From positions 1-20,694 of the forward strand of contig DPEO01000137.1 in assembly GCA_003530935.1 (NCBI GenBank): DNA of 20,694 bases, written 5' to 3'. Shown piece by piece: positions 7,164 to 15,196 of the stretch (positions are counted from its first letter, which is position 1; the number at the start of each line of letters is the position of its first letter). The translations under genes and the position numbers were made by a program. Under the pieces are notes generated by a model. The model did not search any database. It was not told the origin of the DNA and was given only the letters and a program-made list of their open reading frames with translations. This DNA is from Desulfomicrobiaceae bacterium (GTDB taxonomy: Bacteria > Desulfobacterota > Desulfovibrionia > Desulfovibrionales > Desulfomicrobiaceae).

Positions 7164-7780
7164 GCGGATATTTGGTCCCTGCCGGGGTATACCGGACTGA
7201 AGAGGTGATTCGCCGCAGTCGCTTCATCGTCACCGTGGCGCACGCGGAGAGCGCCTCCCAGGCGCAGGCGCAGATCGCCGCGGTGCGGGAGGAGTTTGCC
7301 GATGCCACCCACAATTGCTGGGCCTGGCAATTGGGGCCGCCTGGGGATACCGCCCAAGTGCGGGCTTCGGACGACGGCGAGCCGGCGGGCACGGCGGGCC
7401 GGCCCATGCTCGGGGTGTTGGTGGCCTCCGCGGTGGGGGAAGTGGTGGCGGTGGTGACCCGGTATTTTGGGGGCATCAAGCTGGGCGCGGGCGGCTTGGT
7501 GCGCGCCTACTCCGGGGTGCTCGCCCGGGCCATGGGGAGTCTTCCCACGGTGGAAAAGGTCCGCTGGCAGCGGTTGGTGCTCACCTTGGATTATCCGCAG
7601 ATCTCCGCCTTCTACCGCGCCTTGCCCGGGTGGGGCGCGCAATTGGTGGCGGAGGATTGCGGCTTGCGGGCGCAGATGACGATCCTGGCCCCGGAAGGGA
7701 TGGCCCCGGCCATCGCCGCCTGGGTGCAGGAGGTTTCCGCAGGTGCGGGAGAAGTGCGGATCGCAGATGAGGAGGAATGA
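7160..7780 (+). CDS. yigZ: YigZ/IMPACT family protein
   Basis: This 206-residue protein has the length and layout of the bacterial YigZ/YvyE family: an N-terminal IMPACT domain with DDGEPAGTAGRPML (about residues 73-86) and VTRYFGGIKLGAGGLVRAYS (about 97-116), then a smaller C-terminal ferredoxin-like domain (about 135-200). The eukaryotic relative IMPACT acts in translational stress control through GCN1; the bacterial role is unsettled, with nucleic acid or ribosome-related proposals. The start is GTG at 7160, overlapping the TrpF-like stop, with GGAGG 4 bases upstream. It overlaps minC at its 3' end, so it is translated in the same transcript. Confidence 0.9.
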   Translation: MSGYLVPAGVYRTEEVIRRSRFIVTVAHAESASQAQAQIAAVREEFADATHNCWAWQLGPPGDTAQVRASDDGEPAGTAGRPMLGVLVASAVGEVVAVVTRYFGGIKLGAGGLVRAYSGVLARAMGSLPTVEKVRWQRLVLTLDYPQISAFYRALPGWGAQLVAEDCGLRAQMTILAPEGMAPAIAAWVQEVSAGAGEVRIADEEE

Positions 7781-8439
7781 TGGCCTCGTTTGAGCTCAAG
7801 GGGCGTATGGTGCCGTGCACGGTGCTGCGTCCTTTTGTGGGAGATCTTCGCCGTCTTACCATGGACGTGCAGGCGCAGGTGGCGCGTAGCCCGGAGTTTT
7901 TCCGGCGTCTTCCGGTGCTGCTCGATGTGGCGGCCTTGGGTGAAGACCGAGATCGTTTGGATTTGCCGGGGTTTGTGGCCGCGCTGCGCAAGGTGGGACT
8001 GGTACCCGTGGGGGTCTTGGGTGGGGACGTGGCCTTGGCCGAGCAGTTGGACCTGGCGGTGGTGACCGACCACCGGCCGGAGAAGGCCGCGGCCACGGAC
8101 GCTCCGGCGCAGGCGTCGGCCATGGTGGTGGACCGGCCGGTGCGTTCGGGTCAGCAGATTTACGCCAAGGGCCGGGATCTCATCGTGCTCGGCTCCGTGG
8201 CCCCCGGGGCCGAGGTCATTGCTGATGGCCATGTGCATGTGTATGGTCCGTTGCGGGGCCGGGCCATGGCCGGGGCGCTGGGCGATACGTCGGCGCGGAT
8301 TTTTTGTCGGGAACTGGAGGCCGAGCTGGTGGCCGTGGCCGGGCTGTATCGGGTGAGCGAGGACCTGCCCGAGGCGGTCATCGGCCGGAGTGTGCAGATT
8401 CGTCTCTGCGGCCAGCAATTGGATTTTCAGGTGTTGTAA
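7780..8439 (+). CDS. minC: Septum site-determining protein MinC
   Basis: MinC blocks FtsZ assembly away from midcell when recruited to the membrane by MinD. Its 219 residues show an N-terminal FtsZ-inhibitory domain (about 1-100), an Ala/Pro-rich linker (about 100-115), and the C-terminal beta-helix that binds MinD, with RSGQQIYAKG, DLIVLGSVAPGAEVIADG and the conserved HVYGPLRGRAMAG repeats. The tandem ATGATG at 7777-7782 gives two starts; 7780 is preferred because AGGAGG at 7770-7775 is 4 bases from it and only 1 base from the first ATG. The order minC-minD-minE is the usual one. Confidence 0.96.
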   Translation: MASFELKGRMVPCTVLRPFVGDLRRLTMDVQAQVARSPEFFRRLPVLLDVAALGEDRDRLDLPGFVAALRKVGLVPVGVLGGDVALAEQLDLAVVTDHRPEKAAATDAPAQASAMVVDRPVRSGQQIYAKGRDLIVLGSVAPGAEVIADGHVHVYGPLRGRAMAGALGDTSARIFCRELEAELVAVAGLYRVSEDLPEAVIGRSVQIRLCGQQLDFQVL

Positions 8440-8459
8440 TCTCCCCCAAGGGCGGGAGA
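8440..8459 (+). other. Small stem-loop between minC and minD
   Basis: TCTCCC (8440-8445) can pair with GGGAGA (8454-8459) immediately after the minC stop and just before the minD Shine-Dalgarno (AAGGAGG, 8462-8468). The stem is six base pairs and has no U-tract, so it is not a terminator. It could influence minD translation or transcript stability; this is speculative. Confidence 0.35.
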
Positions 8460-8474
8460 GGAAGGAGGAACAAC

Positions 8475-9281
8475 GTGGCACATATTATTGTCGTCACTTC
8501 AGGGAAAGGCGGGGTGGGCAAGACCACCACGAGCGCGTCTTTGGCCACGGGCTTGGCCCTGCGGGGGTTTTCCGTGGCGGTGCTCGATTTCGACGTGGGG
8601 TTGCGCAACCTGGATTTGATCATGGGCTGTGAGCGTCGGGTGGTTTATGACTTCGTCAACGTCATTCAGGGCGACGCCACCCTCAATCAGGCCCTGATTC
8701 GAGATAAACGCGTCGATAAGTTGTATATCTTGGCGGCTTCCCAGACCAAGGACAAGGACGCCCTCACCCCGGAAGGGGTGGAGCGGGTGCTTGCTGAGCT
8801 TTCGGATCGGGTGGATTACATCATCTGCGACTCTCCGGCGGGCATCGAGCATGGAGCCATGATGGCCATGTATTTCGCCGATGAAGCCATTGTGGTGACC
8901 AACCCCGAAGTCTCTTCGGTGCGGGATTCGGACCGGGTGCTGGGACTGTTGCAGAGCAAGACGCGCAAGGCCCGGGAAGGAGGCAGCGTGCGCGAGCACC
9001 TGCTTTTGACCCGCTATGACCCCATCCGCGTGGAGCGGGGCGAGATGCTCAGCGTGGAGGACGTGCAAGAGATTCTGGCCATTCCCCTTTTGGGGGTGAT
9101 CCCGGAATCCAAGTCCGTGCTTCAGGCCTCCAACTCCGGAGAGCCGGTGATCCTGGATGCAGGAAGCGACGCTGGTCAGGCCTACGCAGACGCCGTGGCG
9201 CGGCTCTTGGGCGAGGAGCGGGAGCACCGCTTTCTCAAGCCGGTGAAGAAGGGCCTCTTTTCGCGCCTGTTCGGAGGCTGA
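8475..9281 (+). CDS. minD: Septum site-determining ATPase MinD
   Basis: MinD is a ParA/MinD-type ATPase that dimerises on the membrane with ATP, carries MinC, and is released by MinE. The 268-residue protein has the deviant Walker A motif SGKGGVGKTTTSAS (Lys11 and Lys16), the switch region DSPAGIEHGAMMAM, NPEVSSVRDSDRVLGLL, and the C-terminal amphipathic membrane-targeting helix KKGLFSRLFGG. The start is GTG at 8475, with AAGGAGG 6 bases upstream; upstream in-frame codons would run back into minC. It lies 35 bases after minC and 1 base before minE. Confidence 0.97.
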   Translation: MAHIIVVTSGKGGVGKTTTSASLATGLALRGFSVAVLDFDVGLRNLDLIMGCERRVVYDFVNVIQGDATLNQALIRDKRVDKLYILAASQTKDKDALTPEGVERVLAELSDRVDYIICDSPAGIEHGAMMAMYFADEAIVVTNPEVSSVRDSDRVLGLLQSKTRKAREGGSVREHLLLTRYDPIRVERGEMLSVEDVQEILAIPLLGVIPESKSVLQASNSGEPVILDAGSDAGQAYADAVARLLGEEREHRFLKPVKKGLFSRLFGG

Positions 9282-9282
9282 T

Positions 9283-9534
9283 ATGGGGATTTTCAATTAT
9301 TTTCGATCCAAAAAGACCAGCGCCCAGGTCGCCAAGAACCGGCTCCAGATTATCGTCGCCCATGAGCGGGCGGAGAATTCAGGATACGATTTTCTTCCAC
9401 AGCTGCGGCGGGAGATTTTGTGTGTGGTGCAGAAATATGTGTCTGTGGAGTTGGACCATATTCGCATAGACGTCTCCAAAGAGGGCAATTGCGAGGTCTT
9501 GGAATTCAACGTCACCCTTCCGGAGCGGCGGTAG
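9283..9534 (+). CDS. minE: Cell division topological specificity factor MinE
   Basis: MinE stimulates MinD ATPase activity and confines MinCD to the poles. The 83-residue protein has the membrane-contacting N-terminus MGIFNYFRSKKTSAQVAKNR, the MinD-binding segment with RLQIIVAHER, and the C-terminal topological specificity domain with LPQLRREILCVVQKYV and IRIDVSKEGNCEVLEFNVTL. Length is normal. The ATG is 1 base after minD, with GGAGG in the minD end serving as ribosome binding site. Confidence 0.96.
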   Translation: MGIFNYFRSKKTSAQVAKNRLQIIVAHERAENSGYDFLPQLRREILCVVQKYVSVELDHIRIDVSKEGNCEVLEFNVTLPERR

Positions 9535-9567
9535 TGTTTCGGCGGTATCGGCGTGGAGGGGCGTAAC

Positions 9568-10959
9568 GTGAAAAACAAGGACTATGGCGTCGTGATCCTT
9601 GCCGCCGGCAAGGGCACCCGGATGCGCAGCGATCTCCCCAAAGTGCTCCACACGCTCCTGGAAAAGCCCCTTCTGGGCTATCTCTTGGATGCGACGTCCT
9701 CGGTAGCGCATCGCTGGATCGTTGTGGGACATGGGCATCACCTGGTTGAGGCTGCATTTCCCGGGCACGCATCGTCCATGGTGCTCCAAGCGGAGCAATT
9801 GGGCACCGGACACGCCGTGCGCGAGGCCTGGCCGCGTGTGGTGGCAAGCGGCGTGGAATACGTGTGTGTGCTGAGTGGGGACACCCCCCTGGTGCAGGCG
9901 CGCCATTTGGACGCCCTGGTGGAATCGTGCCGCAGCTGCGGGGCTGCGGTGGGGTTCGTGAGTGTGGAATTGGACGACCCCACGGGATACGGCCGGGTGG
10001 TGCGGGACTTTTCCGGTGCCGTCCAAACCGTGGTGGAAGAGAAGGATTTGGGCCGCTTGGGGGTGGACGCGGGCATCCGTGAAGTCAACGCCGGGGTCTA
10101 CGCCCTGCGGGTGCAGGATGTGGGGCCGCTTTTGGAACAGCTCGATACCGCCAATGCCCAGGCCGAGTACTATCTGCCGCAGGTCATTTTCTTGGCCCGG
10201 GAGGCAGGACTGCGGGTGGCCGCGGTGCCGGCGGAGGCGGCCGAAGACTTTTGGGGCGTCAACTCCCCGGCCCAATTGGTGGCCCTCGAAGAGGTGGTGC
10301 GGCGGCGCGTGGTCGATATGTGGCGCAACCGTGCCGTGATTGTGCGTATGCCTCAGAGCGTGCGCATCGGTCCGGATGTGGAGCTGGCGCCAGGGGTGGA
10401 GATCATCGGGCCGGTAGAAATTTACGGTAAAAGCCAGATTATGGCAGGCTCCCGGGTGGAGTCCCATGTGTGGATGCGCGACTGCCGCCTGGAGGGCGCT
10501 ACGGTGCGCTCTTTTTCCCACCTGGAAGGCGCGGTGTTGGGGCCTGGCTGCGTGGCGGGGCCCTTTGCCCGCCTGCGCCCTGGTACGGTGTTGGAATCCG
10601 GCGCCCGGGTAGGCAATTTCGTGGAAACCAAAAAGGCGCACCTGGGCCCAGGGGTCAAGGCCGGGCATTTGAGTTACCTGGGGGACGCTGTCATCGGGGC
10701 GGACACCAATATCGGCGCGGGGACCATCACCTGCAACTATGATGGCGTCCGCAAGCACAGCACCCGCATCGAGCCGCGTGCGTTCATCGGCAGTAACACG
10801 GCCCTGGTGGCGCCGGTGACGATAGGCGAAGGCGCTGTGGTGGGCGCGGGCTCGGTGGTGACCAAGGATGTGCCTCGAGACATGCTCTGTGTGGCGCGCG
10901 CCAGGCAGGTGCACCTTCCGTGGCGGCGCAAGGAGAAGGACCATGCTGGAGAAGCTTGA
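9568..10959 (+). CDS. glmU: Bifunctional UDP-GlcNAc pyrophosphorylase / GlcN-1-P acetyltransferase
   Basis: GlmU makes UDP-N-acetylglucosamine, precursor of peptidoglycan and LPS. The 463-residue protein has an N-terminal nucleotidyltransferase domain opening with LAAGKGTRMRSDLPKVLH (11-28), then QLGTGHA, LSGDTPL and EVNAGVYAL. From about residue 255 comes the hexapeptide-repeat left-handed beta-helix with FARLRPGT, GNFVETKKA, NIGAGTITCNYDG and FIGSNTALVAPVTIG. The GTG at 9568 is chosen over the GTG at 9553 because GGAGGGG (9555-9561) is correctly spaced only for the later one. It lies 33 bases after minE, and its 3' end overlaps the next gene by 17 bases. Confidence 0.95.
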   Translation: MKNKDYGVVILAAGKGTRMRSDLPKVLHTLLEKPLLGYLLDATSSVAHRWIVVGHGHHLVEAAFPGHASSMVLQAEQLGTGHAVREAWPRVVASGVEYVCVLSGDTPLVQARHLDALVESCRSCGAAVGFVSVELDDPTGYGRVVRDFSGAVQTVVEEKDLGRLGVDAGIREVNAGVYALRVQDVGPLLEQLDTANAQAEYYLPQVIFLAREAGLRVAAVPAEAAEDFWGVNSPAQLVALEEVVRRRVVDMWRNRAVIVRMPQSVRIGPDVELAPGVEIIGPVEIYGKSQIMAGSRVESHVWMRDCRLEGATVRSFSHLEGAVLGPGCVAGPFARLRPGTVLESGARVGNFVETKKAHLGPGVKAGHLSYLGDAVIGADTNIGAGTITCNYDGVRKHSTRIEPRAFIGSNTALVAPVTIGEGAVVGAGSVVTKDVPRDMLCVARARQVHLPWRRKEKDHAGEA

Positions 10960-11125
10960 GTTGCTCGCGGCCAAGGTGGACGCCCTGCGAGAGCGCCTGC
11001 AGCAATTGGAGGCGGAAAATGCGCAGCTGCGCGAGGAGTTGGCCGCCGCAGAGGAATTGCGCGAGGCCGCACGAAAGCAGGTAGAAAACATCTTGAATAA
11101 ATTACGTGACGTTGCTAGCCAGTAA
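10943..11125 (+). CDS. ZapB-like short coiled-coil cell division protein
   Basis: A 60-residue protein that is almost entirely a heptad coiled coil (LEKLELLAAKVDALRERL, then LEAENAQLREEL). Composition and length match ZapB-like proteins, which bridge ZapA on the Z-ring to the nucleoid terminus through MatP in enterobacteria. The assignment rests on the coiled coil plus its place 3 bases before zapA, because coiled coils alone carry little homology signal. The ATG at 10943 lies inside the end of glmU, with AAGGAGAAGG just upstream; a start further 5' would lie deep within glmU. Confidence 0.75.
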   Translation: MLEKLELLAAKVDALRERLQQLEAENAQLREELAAAEELREAARKQVENILNKLRDVASQ

Positions 11126-11128
11126 GCG

Positions 11129-11413
11129 ATGCCTGGGTACACGGTGACGGTATTGGGTCGGGAACTTTCGTTTCAGGCGAATGTGACCGAAGACCGCCTG
11201 CAGCGAGTGATCGATCTGGTGGAACGTCGCTATGCACAGTTGGAGTCTCAAGGCAGAACCATTGGAAAGGAACGGCTGCTCATCTATGTGGCGTTGAGTT
11301 TGGCCGATGAATGTTTGCAGCACGCGGATGAGATGGAAAAGATCGATCATCGAGTACTTCAGCTCATCCAGACAATAGATACCGCAATGCATCAAACCCT
11401 GGAGAGTGCGTGA
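11129..11413 (+). CDS. zapA: Z-ring associated protein ZapA
   Basis: ZapA bundles FtsZ filaments and promotes Z-ring assembly. This 94-residue protein has the ZapA pattern: a short beta strand YTVTVLGRELSF, a helix with VIDLVERRYAQL, then ERLLIYVALSLADECL leading into the C-terminal tetramerisation coiled coil. There is no clear Shine-Dalgarno, and it begins 3 bases after the ZapB-like stop, so translation is probably coupled. Its last codons overlap the predicted 5' end of 6S RNA, the same zapA-ssrS neighbourhood seen in gamma-proteobacteria. Confidence 0.9.
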   Translation: MPGYTVTVLGRELSFQANVTEDRLQRVIDLVERRYAQLESQGRTIGKERLLIYVALSLADECLQHADEMEKIDHRVLQLIQTIDTAMHQTLESA

Positions 11414-11567
11414 TCGATAACGCGTTTTTGAGCCAATAACGCAGAACTAGGGTAGCTTCGTGGCCTGGTGTGCATGCATCCCTCGAGGATGAAGCCTAAA
11501 AGGTCACCGCCGACCCCCTCTTGACGAAAGAGGTTCAAAAGAGTTCTCGACACGGCTCTCCGGGGTC
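11396..11567 (+). ncRNA. ssrS: 6S RNA
   Basis: 6S RNA mimics an open promoter and sequesters sigma70 RNA polymerase. Landmarks match the E. coli molecule in order: TGAGCCAATA on the 5' bubble side (TGAGCCGATA in E. coli), the apical arm with GTGGC, GGTG, TGCATGC, CCTCGAGG, GAAGCCTAAAA and CACC, then the bubble hairpin CCTCTT/AAGAGG followed by GGTTCAA. A closing stem pairs CCCTGGAGAG (11397-11406) with CTCTCCGGGG (11556-11565) with one G-U. The resulting length of about 170 to 180 is normal. The 5' arm overlaps the last 17 bases of zapA. Exact ends are estimated from folding. Confidence 0.87.
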
Positions 11568-11620
11568 CTTCCAACGGCCTGCCTGTCGTCTTCCCCTTAG
11601 TAGTGTATCCCATCGCATAC

Positions 11621-11641
11621 GCTGTAAACGATGTTTGCGGC
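11621..11641 (+). other. Stem-loop in the RNase Y leader
   Basis: GCTGTAAAC (11621-11629) and GTTTGCGGC (11633-11641) pair over nine positions, two as G-U, with a 3-base loop. No U-tract follows, so a terminator for 6S RNA is unlikely. It lies 35 bases before the RNase Y start and could be a leader hairpin or 3' processing boundary of 6S RNA. The rest of the 11567-11676 gap shows no other clear signal. Confidence 0.35.
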
Positions 11642-11676
11642 GTCGGAAAGCATGTATTTTCGAAAAAGGAGTGCGT

Positions 11677-13230
11677 ATGGGTGAAATAATGACCGCCCTG
11701 GTGTGGATCGCCATTGGTGCGGCTGGCGGTTTTTTCTTGAAGAAGCATCTTCTGGAGCAGGAGATGGACGGAGCGCAGCAGATGGCTGCGCGTATTTTGG
11801 ACGAAGCCAAGAAAGAAGCGCTTGCCCAGAAAAAAGAGATTTTGGTGCAGGCGGAAGCGGAGGCCTTGGCGCGCAAGAAAGAGGCGGAGCAGGACGCCAA
11901 GGATCGTGAGCGGGAGCTCAAGAAGAGCGAGGCTCGCTTGCAGGCCAAAGAAGAGCGCCTGGAGCAGAAGGTCGAGCAATTGGCCCAGCGGGAGAGCGAG
12001 TTGGGCATGCTGGAAAAAAAGCTCGTCAAGCAGGAGAAGGAGCTGGAGGCCAAAGAACATCGCCTCTCCGAATTGGTGGCCGAGCAGCAGCGGAAATTGG
12101 AGGAAATCAGCGGGTTGACGGCCGAGGAGGCCAAAAATCGTTTCATGCAGGAAGTGGAGAGCAAGGCCCGGCATGAAGCCGCCCGCATGATCCGTCAGAT
12201 CGAGGTGGAGGCCCAGGAGACGGCGCACCGCAAGGCGCAGATGATCATCGCCACGGCGGTGCAGCGCTATGCCAGCGACTACGTGGCGGAGCACACGGTG
12301 AGCGCCGTGGAGCTTCCCAGCGAGGACATGAAAGGCCGCATCATCGGTCGTGAGGGGCGCAACATCCGTGCCCTGGAAGCCGCCACGGGTGTGGACCTCA
12401 TCATCGACGACACCCCGGAGACCGTGGTGCTTTCCGCCTTCAGTCCTTTGCGCCGGGAGATCGCCAAACGCTCTTTGGAGCGCCTCATCAGTGACGGTCG
12501 CATCCATCCGGCGCGCATCGAAGAGATCGTGAAGAAGGTGGAGAAGGAGATGGAAGTGCAGGTGCGCGAGATCGGCGAGCAGGCCACCTTCGATCTCGGC
12601 GTGCACGGAATCCATCCGGATCTGGTGAAACTCTTGGGACAGTTGCGCTTCCGCACCAGCTTTACACAAAACGTGCTCCAGCACTCCCTCGAGGTGGGCT
12701 TCCTCTGCGGCATCATGGCGGCGGAGTTGGGCATGGACGTGAAAAAGGCCCGGCGTGCGGGGTTGCTCCATGACATCGGTAAGGCCGTGGACCATGAGGT
12801 GGAAGGCCCGCATGCCCTCATTGGCGCGGATCTGGCGAAAAAATACAATGAACCCGGGGATGTCATCCATGCCATCGCCGCACATCACGAGGATGTTCCC
12901 CCCAAGAGCGTCCTGGCGGTATTGGTGCAGGCGGCGGATGCCCTCTCCGGCGCCCGGCCCGGGGCCCGCAAGGAACTTTTGGAGAGCTACGTGAAGCGCC
13001 TGGAGGAGCTCGAAGGCATTGCGACGAGTTTTCCGGGCGTCACCCGTGCCTACGCCATTCAGGCCGGCCGGGAAGTACGGGTCATGGTGGACTGCGACCA
13101 GGTGAGCGACGATGGCGTGTTTTTGCTCAGCAAAGACATCGCCAAGCAAATCGAAGAAAAGATGACGTACCCGGGCCAGATCCGGGTGACGGTCATTCGG
13201 GAGAAACGCGCCGTGGGCGTGGCCAAATAA
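11677..13230 (+). CDS. rny: Ribonuclease Y
   Basis: RNase Y is a membrane-anchored endoribonuclease that initiates mRNA decay. The 517-residue protein has an N-terminal transmembrane helix (about 5-20, TALVWIAIGAAGGFFL), a long charged coiled coil (about 25-195), a KH RNA-binding domain with GRIIGREGRNIRALEAATGV, and an HD hydrolase domain with the catalytic pair in LLHDIGK (His365-Asp366), HALIGADLA and AAHHEDV. The ATG at 11677 follows GGAG at 11668-11671. An in-frame TTG at 11521 would place coding sequence through 6S RNA and is rejected. Its stop overlaps the next start by one base (TAATG). Confidence 0.96.
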   Translation: MGEIMTALVWIAIGAAGGFFLKKHLLEQEMDGAQQMAARILDEAKKEALAQKKEILVQAEAEALARKKEAEQDAKDRERELKKSEARLQAKEERLEQKVEQLAQRESELGMLEKKLVKQEKELEAKEHRLSELVAEQQRKLEEISGLTAEEAKNRFMQEVESKARHEAARMIRQIEVEAQETAHRKAQMIIATAVQRYASDYVAEHTVSAVELPSEDMKGRIIGREGRNIRALEAATGVDLIIDDTPETVVLSAFSPLRREIAKRSLERLISDGRIHPARIEEIVKKVEKEMEVQVREIGEQATFDLGVHGIHPDLVKLLGQLRFRTSFTQNVLQHSLEVGFLCGIMAAELGMDVKKARRAGLLHDIGKAVDHEVEGPHALIGADLAKKYNEPGDVIHAIAAHHEDVPPKSVLAVLVQAADALSGARPGARKELLESYVKRLEELEGIATSFPGVTRAYAIQAGREVRVMVDCDQVSDDGVFLLSKDIAKQIEEKMTYPGQIRVTVIREKRAVGVAK

Positions 13231-14003
13231 TGCGCATCTTGTTTTTGGGCGATATCGTAGGCCGTCCGGGGCGGCGCATCGCGCGCCAGGCCGTGGCCAA
13301 AGCGACGGCCTCGCTGGGCGTGGACGTGGTGGTGGCCAACGTGGAGAATGCCTCGGGCGGGGTCGGCATTGCGGCCAAGACCTGGGGCGAGCTTTGCGCC
13401 ATGGGGATCCACGTGGGCACCACGGGAAACCACGTCTGGAAGCATCGCGATATCGAGCCCGTGTTGGCGCGCAGAGACGGGCTGCTGCGGCCGGCCAACT
13501 ATCCGGAGCCCGCACCAGGAACGGGGATGCATCTCCATTCCACGCCGGCGGGGCCGGTGGTGGTGATCAACCTCTTGGGGCGTACCTTCATGGAGGCGGT
13601 GGACTGTCCCTTTGCCGCTGCCGACGCCCTGGTGGCCGCTGCGCCTGCCGACGCGTGTATCGTGGTGGACTTTCACGCCGAGGCCACGAGCGAAAAATGG
13701 GCCATGGCCCATTTCCTGCGGGGGCGGGTGCACGCCGTGGTGGGCACCCATACCCATGTGCCCACGCGTGACGCCACCATTCTCGACGGCGTGACTGGAT
13801 ACATCACGGACGTAGGCATGTGCGGACCGCGGGAGAGTTGCCTGGGTATGGACCCCAAGGCCGTGCTTGCGCGTTTTCGCACGGGCCGGCCGGTACGTTT
13901 TACCGTGGCCGATGGGCCGGGCGCGGCCCACGGGGTGATCATTGATTGGGCCGAGGGGCGGTGCGTGGGCATGAGCCCCTGGGAATATACGGAGGGGCTA
14001 TGA
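13230..14003 (+). CDS. YmdB-type metallophosphoesterase (TIGR00282 family)
   Basis: A 257-residue calcineurin-like phosphoesterase of the family that includes B. subtilis YmdB, a 2',3'-cAMP and cyclic nucleotide phosphodiesterase also implicated in RNA metabolism. Visible metal-site motifs are FLGDIVGRPGR (Asp8), NVENASGG, TTGNHVWKHRDI and GTHTHVPTRD, with DVGMCGP and GMDPKAVLARF typical of the family's C-terminal part. It is coupled to rny (1-base overlap) and to tyrS (4-base overlap), and rny-ymdB adjacency is known in Firmicutes, consistent with a role in RNA turnover. Substrate here is inferred only from the family. Confidence 0.92.
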   Translation: MRILFLGDIVGRPGRRIARQAVAKATASLGVDVVVANVENASGGVGIAAKTWGELCAMGIHVGTTGNHVWKHRDIEPVLARRDGLLRPANYPEPAPGTGMHLHSTPAGPVVVINLLGRTFMEAVDCPFAAADALVAAAPADACIVVDFHAEATSEKWAMAHFLRGRVHAVVGTHTHVPTRDATILDGVTGYITDVGMCGPRESCLGMDPKAVLARFRTGRPVRFTVADGPGAAHGVIIDWAEGRCVGMSPWEYTEGL

Positions 14004-15196
14004 CGGAAGCAGAAGTACAGCGCCAGATGGCACAGATCCGGCGCGGGGCGGTGGAGATCATCGACGAGAAGGAATTGGAAGCCAAGCTGCGCTCGGGAAG
14101 ACCCTTGCGGGTCAAGGCCGGGTTCGACCCCACGGCGCCGGATCTCCATCTCGGCCATACGGTACTCATCCAGAAGCTCAAGCATTTTCAAGATCTTGGT
14201 CATCAGGTGATCTTTCTCATCGGCGACTTCACCGGGATGATCGGTGACCCCACGGGCAAGTCCGAGACCCGCCGCGCGCTCACCCGGGAGGAAGTGCTCG
14301 CCAATGCCGAGACCTACAAACGCCAGGTGTTCAAGATCCTCGATCCGGAACGCACGCAAGTGGCCTTCAACTCCACCTGGATGGACAGGCTCGGCGCGGC
14401 GGACTTCGTCCGTCTGTGCTCCCACTACACCGTTGCCCGCATGCTGGAGCGCGATGACTTCCACAAGCGCTTTACTTCCGAGCAGCCCATCAGCATCCAT
14501 GAATTTTTGTATCCCCTGGCGCAAGGCTATGACTCCGTCGCCCTGCAGGCCGATGTGGAATTGGGGGGGACGGACCAGAAATTCAACCTCCTCATGGGGC
14601 GCCATCTGCAGCGGGAATACGGCCAAGCGCCGCAGGTCATCCTCACCATGCCCATCCTGGAAGGCCTCGATGGGGTGCAGAAGATGAGCAAGTCCCTGCG
14701 GAACTATGTGGGCATCGACGAACCTCCGGCGCAGATGTTCGGCAAACTCATGTCCATTTCCGATGCGCTCATGTGGCGCTATTATGAGCTCCTCTCGGAC
14801 CTGAGCCTCGATGCCGTGGCCGCGCTGCGGGCGGACGTGGAGGCGGGGCGCGTGCACCCCAAGACCGTCAAAGAGGATCTGGCCGAAGAGTTGGTGCGCC
14901 GCTTCCATGGCGCGGCGGCGGCCCAGGCGGCTCGGGAGGAGTTCGGCGCGGTGTTCGGCGCCGGCGCCATCCCGGAGGACACGCCGGAGTTCCATGCCGC
15001 CCCGGGGGCCGTGCTCGCGGACGTGCTCGCCGCCAGCGGGGTGTGCGCCTCCAAGGCCGAGGCCAAGCGTCTGTGCAAGCAGAACGCCGTGGCCATCGAC
15101 GGCCGCAAGGAGGAGGATTTCGGCTTCGTCTTCCCCGCGGGCACCTTTGTGCTCAAGGTGGGCAAAAAACGCTTCCTGCGGGTGGTGTGCGCATGA
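14000..15196 (+). CDS. tyrS: Tyrosyl-tRNA synthetase
   Basis: This class I aminoacyl-tRNA synthetase charges tRNA-Tyr. The 398 residues include the HLGH signature (50-53, HIGH box), the GDFTGMIGDPTGK segment, tyrosine-site residues in QGYDSVALQADVELGGTDQKFNLLMGR, the KMSKS loop exactly conserved (228-232), and a C-terminal S4 RNA-binding domain (about 335-398). The length and motifs fit the TyrZ-like subgroup of bacterial enzymes. The ATG at 14000 follows GGAGGGG (13991-13997) and overlaps the upstream stop by 4 bases (ATGA); it overlaps the next gene in the same way. Confidence 0.96.
   Translation: MTEAEVQRQMAQIRRGAVEIIDEKELEAKLRSGRPLRVKAGFDPTAPDLHLGHTVLIQKLKHFQDLGHQVIFLIGDFTGMIGDPTGKSETRRALTREEVLANAETYKRQVFKILDPERTQVAFNSTWMDRLGAADFVRLCSHYTVARMLERDDFHKRFTSEQPISIHEFLYPLAQGYDSVALQADVELGGTDQKFNLLMGRHLQREYGQAPQVILTMPILEGLDGVQKMSKSLRNYVGIDEPPAQMFGKLMSISDALMWRYYELLSDLSLDAVAALRADVEAGRVHPKTVKEDLAEELVRRFHGAAAAQAAREEFGAVFGAGAIPEDTPEFHAAPGAVLADVLAASGVCASKAEAKRLCKQNAVAIDGRKEEDFGFVFPAGTFVLKVGKKRFLRVVCA

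Noticed and set aside
11521..11676. Longer RNase Y starting at TTG 11521
   Set aside because: It would translate part of 6S RNA and lacks a ribosome binding site, whereas ATG 11677 has GGAG and leads directly into the membrane anchor.
11392..13515. Minus-strand open frame of 707 codons opposite RNase Y and the phosphoesterase
   Set aside because: It shadows two well-supported genes and also 6S RNA, with biased composition and no recognisable domain.
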